64,000 bases of DNA from Batillaria attramentaria (taxonomy: Eukaryota > Mollusca > Gastropoda > Batillariidae). The stretch covers positions 917,001-981,000 of the forward strand of contig JACVVK020000147.1 of the NCBI GenBank assembly GCA_018292915.2, read 5' to 3'. A program made the translations under genes and the position numbers. Shown in pieces: positions 42,204 to 53,409 of the stretch; the first letter of the stretch is position 1, and each line of letters starts with the position of its first letter. Below the pieces are notes generated by a model. It did not search any database and had not been told where the DNA came from. It saw nothing but the letters and a program-made list of their open reading frames with translations.

Positions 42204-42929
42204 CTAACGTTTATTACTGAGCTGTTAGGATTATCTTACAAAGTGTCCTGCTAGGCTACTTTTCACTGGAACAACAAACGGAAAGGAAAAACACCGGGAA
42301 GCTAAACAAGTAGACAAAATAAGATAAAATGATAAGAAAGAAGAAACAAAATGCATTTTTCACCATTATGCACTCAAAGCGGCGAAACGAACAGCAGTAA
42401 TGATAAACAGCGGTGGATATCTTGTGGAGAAATGGTATACTGAGGTTTGTAGTAAGGAGAGAAGGTAGTGGATGTCCAAGTGTAGACTCAGAGTGAAGGA
42501 CTTTTTGAGGACAACAGCCGGAGAACTGAAACAAGAAAGTCTGTATTACACGGTTGTGTCTCGTCCGCCTCAAGGGGGCTACCATTCCAAAATTTTGGGA
42601 ACCATGTTGTCTGTGTCTTTGTACTATGTTCTGAGTCTTTTAGTATTCTGAGTAAACGAGAACCTCCGAGGTTGTCATTTGAGGCAAACCGCCGAACTGA
42701 ATCTGCCACTGAAAAGCTAACAGCAGTTACAGGCTTACAGCACTACGAACGTACAAGGGGAAATACTCTTTGAACGATACGACTAGTAGACTCCAGAGTG
42801 CAGTCCCTTTTCGGCGGGGCGTGAAATGTACTTTCCACTGAAAGACTCTGTGCCCCAGAGAGTGCGTTACGACATATGAAGCTAAATTTACCTCCCTTCC
42901 TTATATGTTGCCTGCGAACCTCTCCGGTC

Positions 42930-43232
42930 AGTCGTTTTGTTTTTGTTGTTGGTTGGGGTTTTTGTTGTTGTTGTTGTTGTGTTTGGGGTGGTTTTTTTTG
43001 TTTGTTTTTTTGGGGGGGTGGGTGGGTGGGGGTGGTTTGGGTTTTGTTTGTTTGTTTGTTTTGGGTTTTGTTTTGTTTTGTTTTGGGTTTTGTTTTGTTT
43101 TGTTTTGTTTTGTTTTGCCAGTGCGTGCGTGCGTGCGTGTGTGTGTGCGTGCGTGCGTGCGTGCGTGCGTACGTGCGTGCGCCGGTGCGTGCGTGCGTGC
43201 ATGCGTGTGTGTGTGTGTGTGGGGGGGGGGGT
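42930..43232. repeat. G/T-rich low-complexity block
   Basis: TTG, GTTTT and GGGTG runs are followed by GTGC/GTGT runs, strongly asymmetric between strands. Open frames here are composition artefacts. Nothing else is recognised from 42204 to 43656. Confidence 0.85.
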
Positions 43233-43656
43233 ATTAGTGTTTTCGCTTTTTCACTTTTGTACCACTTTTCAGTGCTATGGAATCGGAGTGTGACACTGAG
43301 AAAACTTTACAGACGTGGTGCGGCAGTTTTGAAGGGGGCTTAGCCGGGTGCCAGTGGGGGGTGGAAAGGCCGAGGGGGGGGGGGGGGTAATCAAAATAAG
43401 GATGAACTACCCGGAGACAGCTTGGATACAATCATTTGAAAGCTGGAACCGCCGGAACAGACAGAGACAGACAGAGGTGGTGGTGGTGGTGGTGTAACCC
43501 GGCCGGTTACTGCTGTTCGAGGAACAGAACTGTGTGATCATAACTGAATCGCATAACTGTATTCAGTATGGTTACTTACACCTACCAAGAACACGTTTTT
43601 GCTGGGGTGCCTTGGGGACAGTCCAATAATAATAACTAGAGAGGCAGACGCCTCCA

Positions 43657-44841
43657 TGGCTCCCTTGTGACATGGGTCAAAGTCATCCAAAAGAGTATGT
43701 TTGTAAAAATCTTATCACTATCTATCATCAAGCCAAGTAAGGTGTCTCTGGTGTTCTTATAGTTGTTGGCAATAATTATTACAGTTTTCCCAAAAACTGT
43801 TTGTATGGCCTTGACTTTGGGTCAAGCTCATTCAAATGAGATCTCACCAATGTCTATCAGTATGCCAAGTTTGACGCCTAGTATTTGTAGTTTCTCCGAA
43901 AACGGTATGTTGAAATTCACAACAAGCAGCTTTAATGACCTTGACCTTGAGTCAAGGTCATTCAAAAGAGTATGTCTGCATAGGTCTCATTGCTGTTTAT
44001 CATCGTGCCCCGTTTGGTGCCTCTGCTCTTTGTTAATTCGGAGAAAATGCCAACATTACAGTTTCCACAAAACAGCAGGCATGGCCTTGACCTGGACTTA
44101 AAGTCATTTAATACAGGTATTCTCATTAAAGGTGTTGCCAATGTTTCTCATCAAGCAAAGTTTGATGCTTCTGGTTTTTCTAGATTCTGAGAAAATGCAA
44201 ATGTAAAATTTCCAAACAGACTGTTTTAATGACCTTGACCTTGAGTGAAGGTCACTTAAAATGGTATGTATGCATAGGTCTTATCAATATCTATTAGCAC
44301 GCCAGGTTTGGCGTCTCTGCTGTTTGTTGTTTCTGAGAAAATGTCAATGTTAAGGTTTCACAAAAATTGCTTGTACGGCCTTGACCTTGACACAAGGCCA
44401 TTTAATACATGGTGCCTCTGATGTTTGTAGATTCTGAGAAAATGCCCATGTTAAGGTTTACTGCGGAAATGCGGAAAGTAGCTTTGACCTTGACACAAGG
44501 CCATTGAATACATGTGTATATGTAAGGTTCTTATCAATGTCTATCATCATGAAAAGTTTAAAACCTCCGGTGTTTGTAGATTTCAAGAATATGCCAATGT
44601 AAAATTTTCAAATAGACAGTCTTAGTGGCCTTGACCTTGAGTCAAGGTAATTCAAAATGATATATTTTGAAAGGTCTTATGGCTGTCTATCAGCATGCCA
44701 ATTTTGGTGCCTCTGCTATTTGTAGATTCTGAGAAAATGCCAATGTTATGATTTACTGCGGACACACAGACATCCAGACAGACACACAGACAGACGACGG
44801 AGGGTTATTACATAGACTCCCTTTGTTACACAAGGGAGCCA
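43657..44841 (+). mobile_element. TIR-bounded element with internal tandem repeats
   Basis: Ends tggctcccttgtg (43657-43669) and its reverse complement cacaagggagcca (44829-44841) enclose about 1.18 kb. The interior holds roughly five to six diverged tandem units, each with ccttgaccttgagtcaaggt, a gtctatcatc block, and tgtagattctgagaaaatgc. The right side ends in CAGACAGA repeats. Structure resembles the tandem-repeat-bearing non-autonomous elements known from bivalves (inference); no coding capacity. Confidence 0.72.
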
Positions 44842-44995
44842 ATAAAAACCGCGTATGCTCCGTCAGTGCACCGTTTACAATCGCACATGTCCCGTCCAAC
44901 TTATTTAGGTGCGTGATATTGACAACAGTTTGTAATCTCAGACTGTAATGTGTGAATGAATGTTAACCTAAGAAACAAACTAAAATAAAATAATT

Positions 44996-45000
<5 letters not shown>

Positions 45001-45069
<69 letters not shown>
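45001..45069. repeat. CA microsatellite
   Basis: About 34 uninterrupted CA units. Confidence 0.95.
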
Positions 45070-45071
<2 letters not shown>

Positions 45072-45795
45072 TAAGATGTCAGTGAACAAAAACATTGAAT
45101 CAAAGAATAGACAGCCGAGGCCGGAACAACACGGACATTTAAACGTCGAAATTATGGGTTGGCGGCTTTACTGAACCAATGATTGTAACTGACAAACAAA
45201 CCAACGTCACATATCCACTTTTTAAAAGCCACGGTGCAGATTTGTATCATTTGATTTTTTATGGTTGTTTTTTTGGGTTTTTTTTTTTTGGTTTTTTTTT
45301 TTTGGTTCACTGAGGGCCTGCACATAACTCAGTTACGGATTCTGCCAATCCCCTTGTTGCAACTAAAACTCCACTAAACTATGTGCTAAAGAAAACTCAA
45401 ACTCTCTCTCTCTCTCTCTCTCTCTCTGGCTGCGGCCTTTCCCAAGTCAGTAACCGTATACACCACTTCAGTCGTGCCTCTGCAAAAACTATTACTTTTT
45501 TACCCTCCCGCATGAAATCTGGATGCGAGGGAAAGGCTCGCTCGAGCTGTCAGCGCGAAGACTGAGTTTAAACTGCCGCACGGCTCCAGAGTAATAAGCT
45601 TATGTATGTAAGACTAGAGAGTTTCCTACATAGCAAGTTCAACAGTCTTCACCACGCTACAGCCCTCCTCGCTCGCTCTCTGAGCTCGCATTAATTATTT
45701 CGACAAGGCTCGCAGCTTTCGGTAACCTACCGCATCCGTTATGTGGTCGTCAGCTGGCCCTTGTCAATGACTGGTCAACGAAGGTAAGAAAGTAC

Positions 45796-46061
45796 TTTCT
45801 TAGATTTTTTAGTAACTGATTTCTGTCAGTTATCTGTAGTTGCTGATCATGTTGTTCAGCCTTTGTAGCCGGCATAGACTCATGTGCTGCATGCGTGGGA
45901 ACATGAAACTGACGCGCTTTGCCAAGGTCAGAAAAGAATTCGTCAGTGCTGTACTGACTGGCACTGAGTTTTAAAAAATCATTAAACTGAGTACCCACAC
46001 TACTGGCAGATAGGCTGCTGATGCAGCTGTTTCTCATGACGACTTGGACCGCTTCGCCCAT
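45796..46061 (-). CDS. Possible first coding exon of a minus-strand gene
   Basis: A minus-strand frame opens with ATG at 46061 and reads MGEAVQVVMRNSCISSLSAS, then polar sequence (DEFFSDLGKARQFHVPTH, EQHDQQLQITDRNQLLKNLR), with no low complexity. A donor-like gtactt follows AATCTAAGAAA at about 45796. No partner exon was found downstream on the minus strand, and the frame closes with a stop at 45750 if unspliced. No family is recognised. Confidence 0.3.
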
Positions 46062-47967
46062 CTTCAGTACTCACTGAGTCACGAGTTCAGGGTGGCTATC
46101 ACTTGAGTGCCGAAGCCGTTCAGGCCAACTGGTAAGATTTGCACTAAAGTTTAACCAGTCCCAACTGGCGCTGAACTTACGCAAAACGTCTTGAACTGTG
46201 AATGTGTGGTGGGTGGGGAACGACTAAGTATACACAGGCCTTCAGTTGTGGTACAGTTACTAGTCATTCGTTTGTACTTCAGTTTGTGGTGAAAGCAAAG
46301 ATCAGTCTTTCAAGTGGAAGACTGAAAGCCAGTCCTCCGGCGGCCGGGTGTGGGAACCTTACCAACACTCTGTCAATGAACATAATTACTACTCTGAGAT
46401 GACTGGACTGAGCTGGTCAGTACTAATGTGGCATCTAGACCATCGGCCGATTCACTGCCAGTCAGTGCCGACACTGAGGTCAGTGCCAGTGATCGGGCCG
46501 CTCAGTCGACCGGTCGCAAGTTTGAACTGAGTTTGTGCTGCCGGTTTTGTTGTTGTTTCAGGTTCTTGCTGTGTTGTTTCAGGTTTTTTGTTTGTTTGTT
46601 TATTGTTTGTTTTTCGTTGCCCGTCTTTGATGTCACAGTCGCCCTTGCCGGCGTTTCAGAACTGAAAATTTGAGGACGTCCACTGGCCGGCACAATCTCA
46701 GTCCAGTCCCGGCCAAGCACTGAGCCAGCCAAACTGACAACTGTAACTACTAGTATAACTGCCGATATGCATGTCACAGACGGTTGTACTGACCGGCCGT
46801 AGTTGTACTGAGACAGCTTTAGTGCGTGCTTTACTATCCCGGCTGGAGGCAAATATTTGTGCTGGCTTTTTCATCGTTGCCCCGTCTTTGATATCACCCC
46901 TACGTGGTTGAAAAGGACGTTAAACCCCCAAACACCCACCCACCCACCCGCGTGCGGCTTCACACACAGGGAGCCATCTAGCTATACTGACTCGAGTGGG
47001 GTGTGAATGTGTCAATGAACTCAGTGAAAGGCGGCCGGCAGGGCGCCGGGGCCGGCCCGCGGTGTCGCCGGGGGGGGGGGGGGGGGAGGGGTTCACAGTG
47101 ACTGAACACCGGCGGGGAATTTGTTAGTGTCACCAAAGACCTTAGAATCAGAGGTGTCACTGTGACGTCAGTGTGTCACATCAACTAAGTTCAGTAGTCA
47201 GTAGAGCCGGGCGGGTCGGCCAGGCCGCCGCCGGTCCGGCCGGGTGGCCGGGCCGACCGTCGGAGGCAGGCCAAATGGTTAGACTAATGCCCACGTAATC
47301 AAGTTGTTATCACTTTCACTGATGTCAGTGCCGGATGCTCCCGCATGAAAAATGGTTGATATCTGCACTGACCTATGTAACAGCTATGGTGTTCTGCCCA
47401 GCCGGTCCCGTCCAGGCTGCCGGTCCGCTGCAACCCGCGGCGGCGTGGGCCGGTACGTACGTCAGACTCAGTGAGCCGTGTACCTAACTGATTTATTATT
47501 TAATAAACCACTGTTTAACCGTAATTGTCAGTCTAATCCGAGCCGGAACCACAGTTATGCGGGAAAGGGGTGGGGAGTGGGGGAGGAGGTTGCAGATGTA
47601 ACCCCACTCACGTGGATATGCAGTCTCGGTCGAGGTCGAACCTCTAAGATTTATCATTGGCGGCTTGGTTCACGAGTTAGTGAATAACAGTTATTCATCT
47701 GTCGAATCCATTCAGCACGTTCAGTGACTGACATAGTCGCGCGACCTGACGAGCGCCGCTGACGGCTGACCCGACATCCATGCTAGTCTCGGACTACTGA
47801 GTCAGCCCGGTTCAAGTTGGCAATCAGTGGTTTGGCAGGGGCAGTAGTCCCTGGTACCAGGATACGGTCTGACTCAGTGAAACTGAAGTGACTGAATTCA
47901 CAGAGTTCGACTGTAGTTGCACTTACCGTACACTGTGACAAGCATCTCAGGACTCAGTCACGACACA

Positions 47968-47998
<31 letters not shown>

Positions 47999-48200
47999 GT
48001 GCACTTATTTGTGTTGCATCGACTCTGACCGGCTCCGCACTTCTAGTGCTGAACTCTTTACCGCACACACTGGTCTGCCTATCCGATGAGCCATCGTGAG
48101 CTCCCGCAAGTCCCGCTGTGTCTGGTTCACATCACTGGCCTTTCCCATTGCTCATCGATCCGTCGGCGCAAATCTTGACACCCCCTTTTCTGACAGTGGG
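46062..48200. other. CAGT/ACTG-rich, partly GC-rich block
   Basis: No gene is supported. The tetranucleotides CAGT and ACTG occur far above chance (for example six in the 60 bases from 46441). GGCC/CCGG-rich patches lie at about 47030-47080 and 47200-47270. A SINE fragment is at 46836-46949. A CA/CG run is at about 47964-48000. Confidence 0.5.
46836..46949 (+). mobile_element. SINE family A, 3' fragment
   Basis: It starts at the body junction (atcccggctgg) and runs through aaatatttgtgctggctttt to the ACCC tail. The tRNA head is missing. Confidence 0.8.
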
Positions 48201-48489
48201 ACGGCCTGCTTATCTCTGTTGTAGAGGATTGATTGGTTCAGTGAAGTGCAGCCCGCAGGGGCCGAAGGAGTGAATGTGGGTCACGCCGAGGGCACGGCTT
48301 TGTGCAAAAGCTACAGTCGACTACTGCCAAGTGAGCGAGCAAACGCCAAGTTTTATCGTATTTTTGGACCTTCTTCAGGTTCAGTAGTTGCGAGATCTCT
48401 TGCTTCAGGGTTCGAGCTGACAAACTGCGAACAGCATCGGTCGGCAGAGAATGCGAATAACCTGCAGTTGATGTTGTTTTTGTGACTGA

Positions 48490-48599
48490 TTCGCAGTTTC
48501 GTCAAGACTGACGGCCATGCTGGATGCTCGCCGCGAGTCAGACGATGAGGATCCCACAACGGGTCGGCGGCCAGCCGATGGGAGCTGTTTTCGTTGAAG
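48490..48599 (+). other. Possible 5' leader exon with a small upstream ORF
   Basis: A start at 48519 opens a 26-codon frame (MLDARRESDDEDPTTGRRPA...) that stops four bases before a donor (gttgaag|gtgggt). As a non-coding first exon it could splice to the acceptor at 53408-53409 of the LZTS/N4BP3-family gene, but nothing else links them. Low confidence. Confidence 0.22.
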
Positions 48600-49168
48600 G
48601 TGGGTTGTTTCATTATTTGCTTTTAGAGCTTGGGTCACCATTGACAAGAGGCTTAGGAAACAGTCGCCTTTCTCAAGTCTGCTTGCGCACTTTGCGGCGG
48701 CCTTGAGTATCAAGAACTGAAGTCGAAAAGGCGGTGTTCGAATCCATGTGTACATGGTACATATTTAGTCCACTTCAGTCTAGTTTAGAAAATGCATTGT
48801 CGCTCTCACAGCATTTGGTTGCGTTGCATTTGCCCAGCTGCTCTCTCTCTCTCTCTCTCTCTCTCTCGCAGGCTTCCTCATGGGGTGGGGGTGGGGGGGG
48901 GTCGAAAGCCGGGTGTGGGTTGGTTTTAGTACTTTTACTTGGGTGATAACTTTCCATATTTGCCCAGTGGCTGATGTCAAACTGAAAGCTGACGTTCTGA
49001 AGAAGGAAGCACTCCAAGGGAACTGATTATGGAGAGGTTTCGAACGGACAGGACAAGAATCAGGATAACAGATTGTAGTCCCAAGTTTGCCTTGTAAACA
49101 GCCGTTGATGTATTCCACAGGGCAGGTCAACCCCAGTGCTATGATTATGCCTAGATGCACCCCCCCCC

Positions 49169-49171
<3 letters not shown>

Positions 49172-49233
<62 letters not shown>
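49172..49233. repeat. CA microsatellite
   Basis: About 31 CA units, preceded by a C run. No gene is supported from 48600 to 50080. Confidence 0.95.
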
Positions 49234-49238
<5 letters not shown>

Positions 49239-50356
49239 GCAATTTGGAATAAATTTTGATAGTTTTTCAAAGTGACATTCAGAATGAGATCTTTCAGTTC
49301 CACTTGACAAGTTAAAATATCACATTGTTACAGAAGATCAATGCGAATAATGTGACAGGTTTCAAAGAAATGGGTTCACAGAGTTTGAATTTTGATGCCT
49401 GTCTGCTTGCGACCTGCATCGCTACAAACACTTCGACATCATCATGGACACAGACTTTTGGTGTAAATATCAATTTTGAAAATAGCAATTTGTCACTGTG
49501 CTATTCTCAAAATCTGGTTAAGCCAAAATTCCATGATGTCATGATGTCATCAATACTGAAATTATACTCCTTGATGATGATTTTCCAGATTCCAGTTGTG
49601 CCCAAATTCCATGACATCAAAACTATTATTGCACTTGTAATTGTATGGATCAGTGTGGCAGTGGTTGTAGGTTGACCTGTAAAAGTCGGCCTAGGTTAAA
49701 CTGTTTTGATCCAGTTGCCCCCCCACCGCTGGTGTCATCTTGCATTATCAGTCGGTCCTATTGTACTGCAGTCATAGTTCTTTGTGCCCAGGATGTGCCT
49801 GGGTGAACACACAGAATGTGCCAGCAATAGGAATGGAATTTCAGACTGTTTACCACTTTGCAACAATAAACATGGTTGAACACACACACAGGTCTCCGCA
49901 TTGTTTTAGGCAGTACAGTTAAGGATTTTTTTTATGGCTGGCTACCATCATCACTATCAAATGATAGAGGTGCATTTTTGTTGTCTCTTGATGGGTGGTG
50001 GTTGTATGAATATGGGACAAGGAAAATGTGCCCTCACCAAGTATTTTAAGACATTTTGTACCTCTGTGTCTGCTTCATATCACCTTCAGGGCTTAAAATC
50101 TTCCATCTTTTGGTGGAGTTCCACCTTTGGCTAATAATTTACTTAAAGAAAGTGTATAAATTTCTTCCTCAGAAGCACTGAAGTTGAACTCATGCCAAAA
50201 CATGCCATATTGCACAGATCTTACTATATTTCTTACTCTGATTGTAACTTTTCCTCCCCAAAAATATTTCCCCTTGTGATTGTGAAGCACTTAAATTTAA
50301 AATCACGCCAGTATCATAAATTGCACAGATTTTAGTCCTTCTTTTTTTTTCTTTAA

Positions 50357-51211
50357 CCTTCCGGCTACGTCGCTAAAAAACTTCTTGGTCCTACATCGTG
50401 TGAAACAACTTACCCATGGTTTTTAAATAGGTATTTTTTTTTACATTCCTAGTCCTACGTCGTGGGAAACAAATTAGCCATGGTTTTTATGTAGGCAGAT
50501 TTGCTAGTCCTACGTCGTGGGAAACAAATTACCCATGGTTTTATAGGCAGATTGCAGCTTAAATTCCTAGTCCTACATCGTGGGTAACAAATTACCCATG
50601 GTTTTTATATAGGCAATTCACAACTTATTGTTTAATTACTCTGCTAATTACAAGTTAAACAACACAATTTTTGGCGTGAACATAGTCAAACCATTTATTG
50701 ACAAAGTCATGAAATTTCAAAGGTGTGACATACAGGGTCCATACAGGTCATGAAATCCTGGAAAAGTCATGGAATTTGGAAATAGCTTTTTCAGGCCTGG
50801 AAAGTCATGAAATTATCTCAACAGTCATGAAAAGTCATGGAATTTCTGAATTTTATGGAAGCTATTTTGAGCCCAACAGAGAAACGGTCAGCTTGGTGAT
50901 TACTCACTGGACTGATTGCCAAAAATACCAACAAACTGCCTTCCCATAAGGCTAATGACTAACTCTGAACATTGGTCTTGCTGACTGTGATAATCTGGAT
51001 AAGCTCATAGTTTCTACCCTCGCGTGTGTCAGTGTGAAAGAGGGTGAGGAAGGTGTCATGGAAAACAAGAGAATTGGCCTCGAAAAGTCATGGAAAAGTC
51101 ATGAATTTTTGAGACTGTGAACCTGTATGGACCCTGGACATAAATATTGACCGAGATACGTTCATCTAAAGCAATGTGTGCAACTTTTTACCCCACGACG
51201 TCGTCCGAAGG
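50357..51211 (+). mobile_element. piggyBac-like MITE
   Basis: TTAA (50353-50356 and 51212-51215) flanks inverted ends that start CCTTCCGGCTACGTCG on the left and CCTTCGGACGACGTCG, read inward, on the right. TTAA duplication with CC-starting ends is the piggyBac signature. The left part holds four tandem units of about 65 bp around cctacgtcgtgggaaacaaa. A second MITE is nested inside at 50733-51136. Confidence 0.82.
50733..51136 (+). mobile_element. hAT-like MITE nested in the piggyBac-like MITE
   Basis: A perfect 16-bp inverted repeat, CAGGGTCCATACAGGT / ACCTGTATGGACCCTG, bounds 404 bp that repeat the word aagtcatgg. The flanks share GACATA (50727-50732 and 51137-51142). CAGGG...CCCTG ends recall hAT elements, but a 6-bp duplication is short for that superfamily. 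Confidence 0.82.
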
Positions 51212-51341
51212 TTAAAGGAAAATTCTGAGGGTGCATGCACCCGGACACCCTTAGCATAACGCATCAGCTTTGCAGACGCACTTGTGACTTTGGCACTTTG
51301 TCACAAAATGCTACACACTTTTCCTCCCTTTGCATCATAAT

Positions 51342-51820
51342 CAGACCTGCCTACTCTACGCATTGACCATAGAAAACTAAGCAATTTTGGGCGTACTATG
51401 CAACTACACATTTAATTGCCTCACTATGCAATTTTGTTTCCTAAATCGACGTAATCAAGTTAGCAGTTAGCGTTTCATCAAATCTGATCTGAACTTTTGC
51501 TCGCACCGCTCCAGCTTTTTGAACGAGCCGCATTCAAAGTTTAACGATGTATAAATACCCGGTAGAAAGAAATTTGGCTTCAAAAAACAACAACAACAAA
51601 AAAACAACAACATAGATCTATACTATTACGATGGTAGTACACTAACCAGTCGAATCAAACAAGCCAAAGAATAGAATAGCTGATTTGTAGCTTAAGCAAC
51701 AAGCTGGCAAGTGGCACATTTCGATCGGGATACATTAGCCGGGACTACTCATTTGGCCAGGAAACTACTCATTTGGTTTTTGGCACTACTCATGTCATGT
51801 TTGGTGGGTAGGCAGGTCTG
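51342..51820 (+). mobile_element. MITE with CAGACCTGCCTAC ends, copy 2
   Basis: Full-length relative of 15786-16251 with the same perfect 13-bp terminal inverted repeat and a different 6-bp target duplication, CATAAT (51336-51341 and 51821-51826). Confidence 0.9.
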
Positions 51821-51826
51821 CATAAT

Positions 51827-52947
51827 TCATACATTCCATTATAAGCCCTGCACCTTACAATCACGTACAAGTGTTACATGATACTATTACTGAGTGTAAT
51901 ACTATTGATAGTTGCACACATTTCACATTTAGATGGTTGTCGTCGTTCTATCTGTATACCTGGCCTGGTTTTGTGTTTTTGTTTTGTTTTTTTAAGAGCA
52001 AAAATAAACCTAGACAGGACTAGTGCTTGTAGAAAGGTTTCGTCGTCGTCGTATTGTTTTTAAAAGAAGAAGTGAAAGTAGCTCCGTCAGGTATGTATGT
52101 ACAGTCGCTACCCTTTCAGTAATTCACACAGACAATTTGGGCAGTTTTAAAAGTTGAAGACATGGCATGCAGCATGCAATCTTTTTCCTTTTAAATTTTG
52201 CTTGTCAGCATTGAACACGCGCAGGATGGGGGGGGGGGGGGGGGGCGCTTGGTTCTTTCTTCGGGAGTTAAGATACATTATGTGTTACATCATTCATTAT
52301 TCAGTCACAGTCAGTCGGTGAAAACGCATCAGAGAGACCACACAGCACACACACACAGCGTGTCTTTCTTGGCCTCTTTGCTTCGAAACTTGTTCAATGG
52401 CTTGCAGCCAAGAGAGCAGCCTTGTGTACCGCCCAGTGTGTTAAGAATACTAGAAAATGTCGACCGCCTTCTGTTGCCAGTCGCGTTTTGCTGGCTTTCT
52501 CACACACACAGGCAGATGGGGAGATATGCACAGGGGTTTAGGAATAGCATCTCGAAGCCATGCTGAGCATGTGAGTCAGGGAGATGTCTGAGTCGGATAA
52601 ATCACTTTGTTTGGAGCTGAGGACAGATACAGGAGTGAAAAGCGCCAGGGCATTAAAGCCTGGGGGATTTTTTTTTTTTTTTAAGGGGGGGGTGGGGGGG
52701 GGGGGGGCAGAAAATAAATTTGGCACACCCATTTTTGATGTGGCCCTTTCAGAACACTTGTCTGCAAGCGTAAAAGGCAAGGTATGGATGGTTGTGTTGT
52801 ACAAGTTTGAGAGAATGTGTGTTTCTCAGCTGTGTGGTCGTTGTTCCCTTGCTTTTTCACAATAAAAATACCACCTCCGTCCCAAGAGTAGGCTGGTGGC
52901 TGGTTGGTGCGAGAAACAAAAATATGTTGCATGCACCAGAGTTGAGT
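51827..52947. other. No gene recognised
   Basis: G run at 52228-52244, A/G low-complexity near 52670-52710 and unremarkable sequence elsewhere. Confidence 0.45.
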
Positions 52948-53175
52948 CAGGGCTTGAAAGCTTCCTCCGTTTGGAGGATTTCCTTCTTTGGCTAAAACTT
53001 TTCCTCCCAAAGCACTTAAAATCATGCACCAAATTGCACAGATTTTAGTCTAATTAAAAAAAAAAAAATCCAGGGGAGCAAGCCCTCAGGCCCCTTTGCA
53101 TAATGGGCTTTGCCACTTATCACTGAATCATTAAATTACTAAATGCTACAATCTTTTCTTTCTTTTGGATCATGG
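52948..53175 (+). mobile_element. Older interspersed repeat, copy 2
   Basis: It shares ordered blocks with 50083-51330 and 54490-54860: ggcttgaaagcttcctcc, aaattgcacagattttagtc, an A run, gggagcaagccc and tgctacaatctttt. Confidence 0.65.
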
Positions 53176-53409
53176 CCATGAGCCATTTCAAGCCCCGGCA
53201 CTGAATATATAACCTGTAGGGAGTTTGCAGACGTATATGTATGTTTAAAGAACATGTGTTTAGCCGCAGCAGACTTCCTCAAGCCATGCGGTGCATTGAG
53301 CATAAAGAAAAAGAAAAATTCCAGAGAGAAACGAGTGAGCCTAGCATGCAAAGACATGTCACATGACATATGTGTCAAAGCTGATCAGTATGTGTAACAT
53401 GTGTTACAG

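Larger units (their letters stand above)
50083..51330 (+). mobile_element. Older interspersed repeat, interrupted copy
   Basis: The left part (50083-50352: gcttaaaatcttccatcttt, then gcacagattttagtcctt) and right part (51216-51330: aaattctgagggtgcatgca, then agcataacgc) are the two halves of a repeat also present at about 52948-53175 and 54490-54860. It is split at TTAA by a piggyBac-like MITE. The family is not identified. Confidence 0.7.

Noticed and set aside
42876..43343. Several overlapping Cys/Val/Phe-rich frames
   Set aside because: Artefacts of G/T-rich low-complexity sequence.
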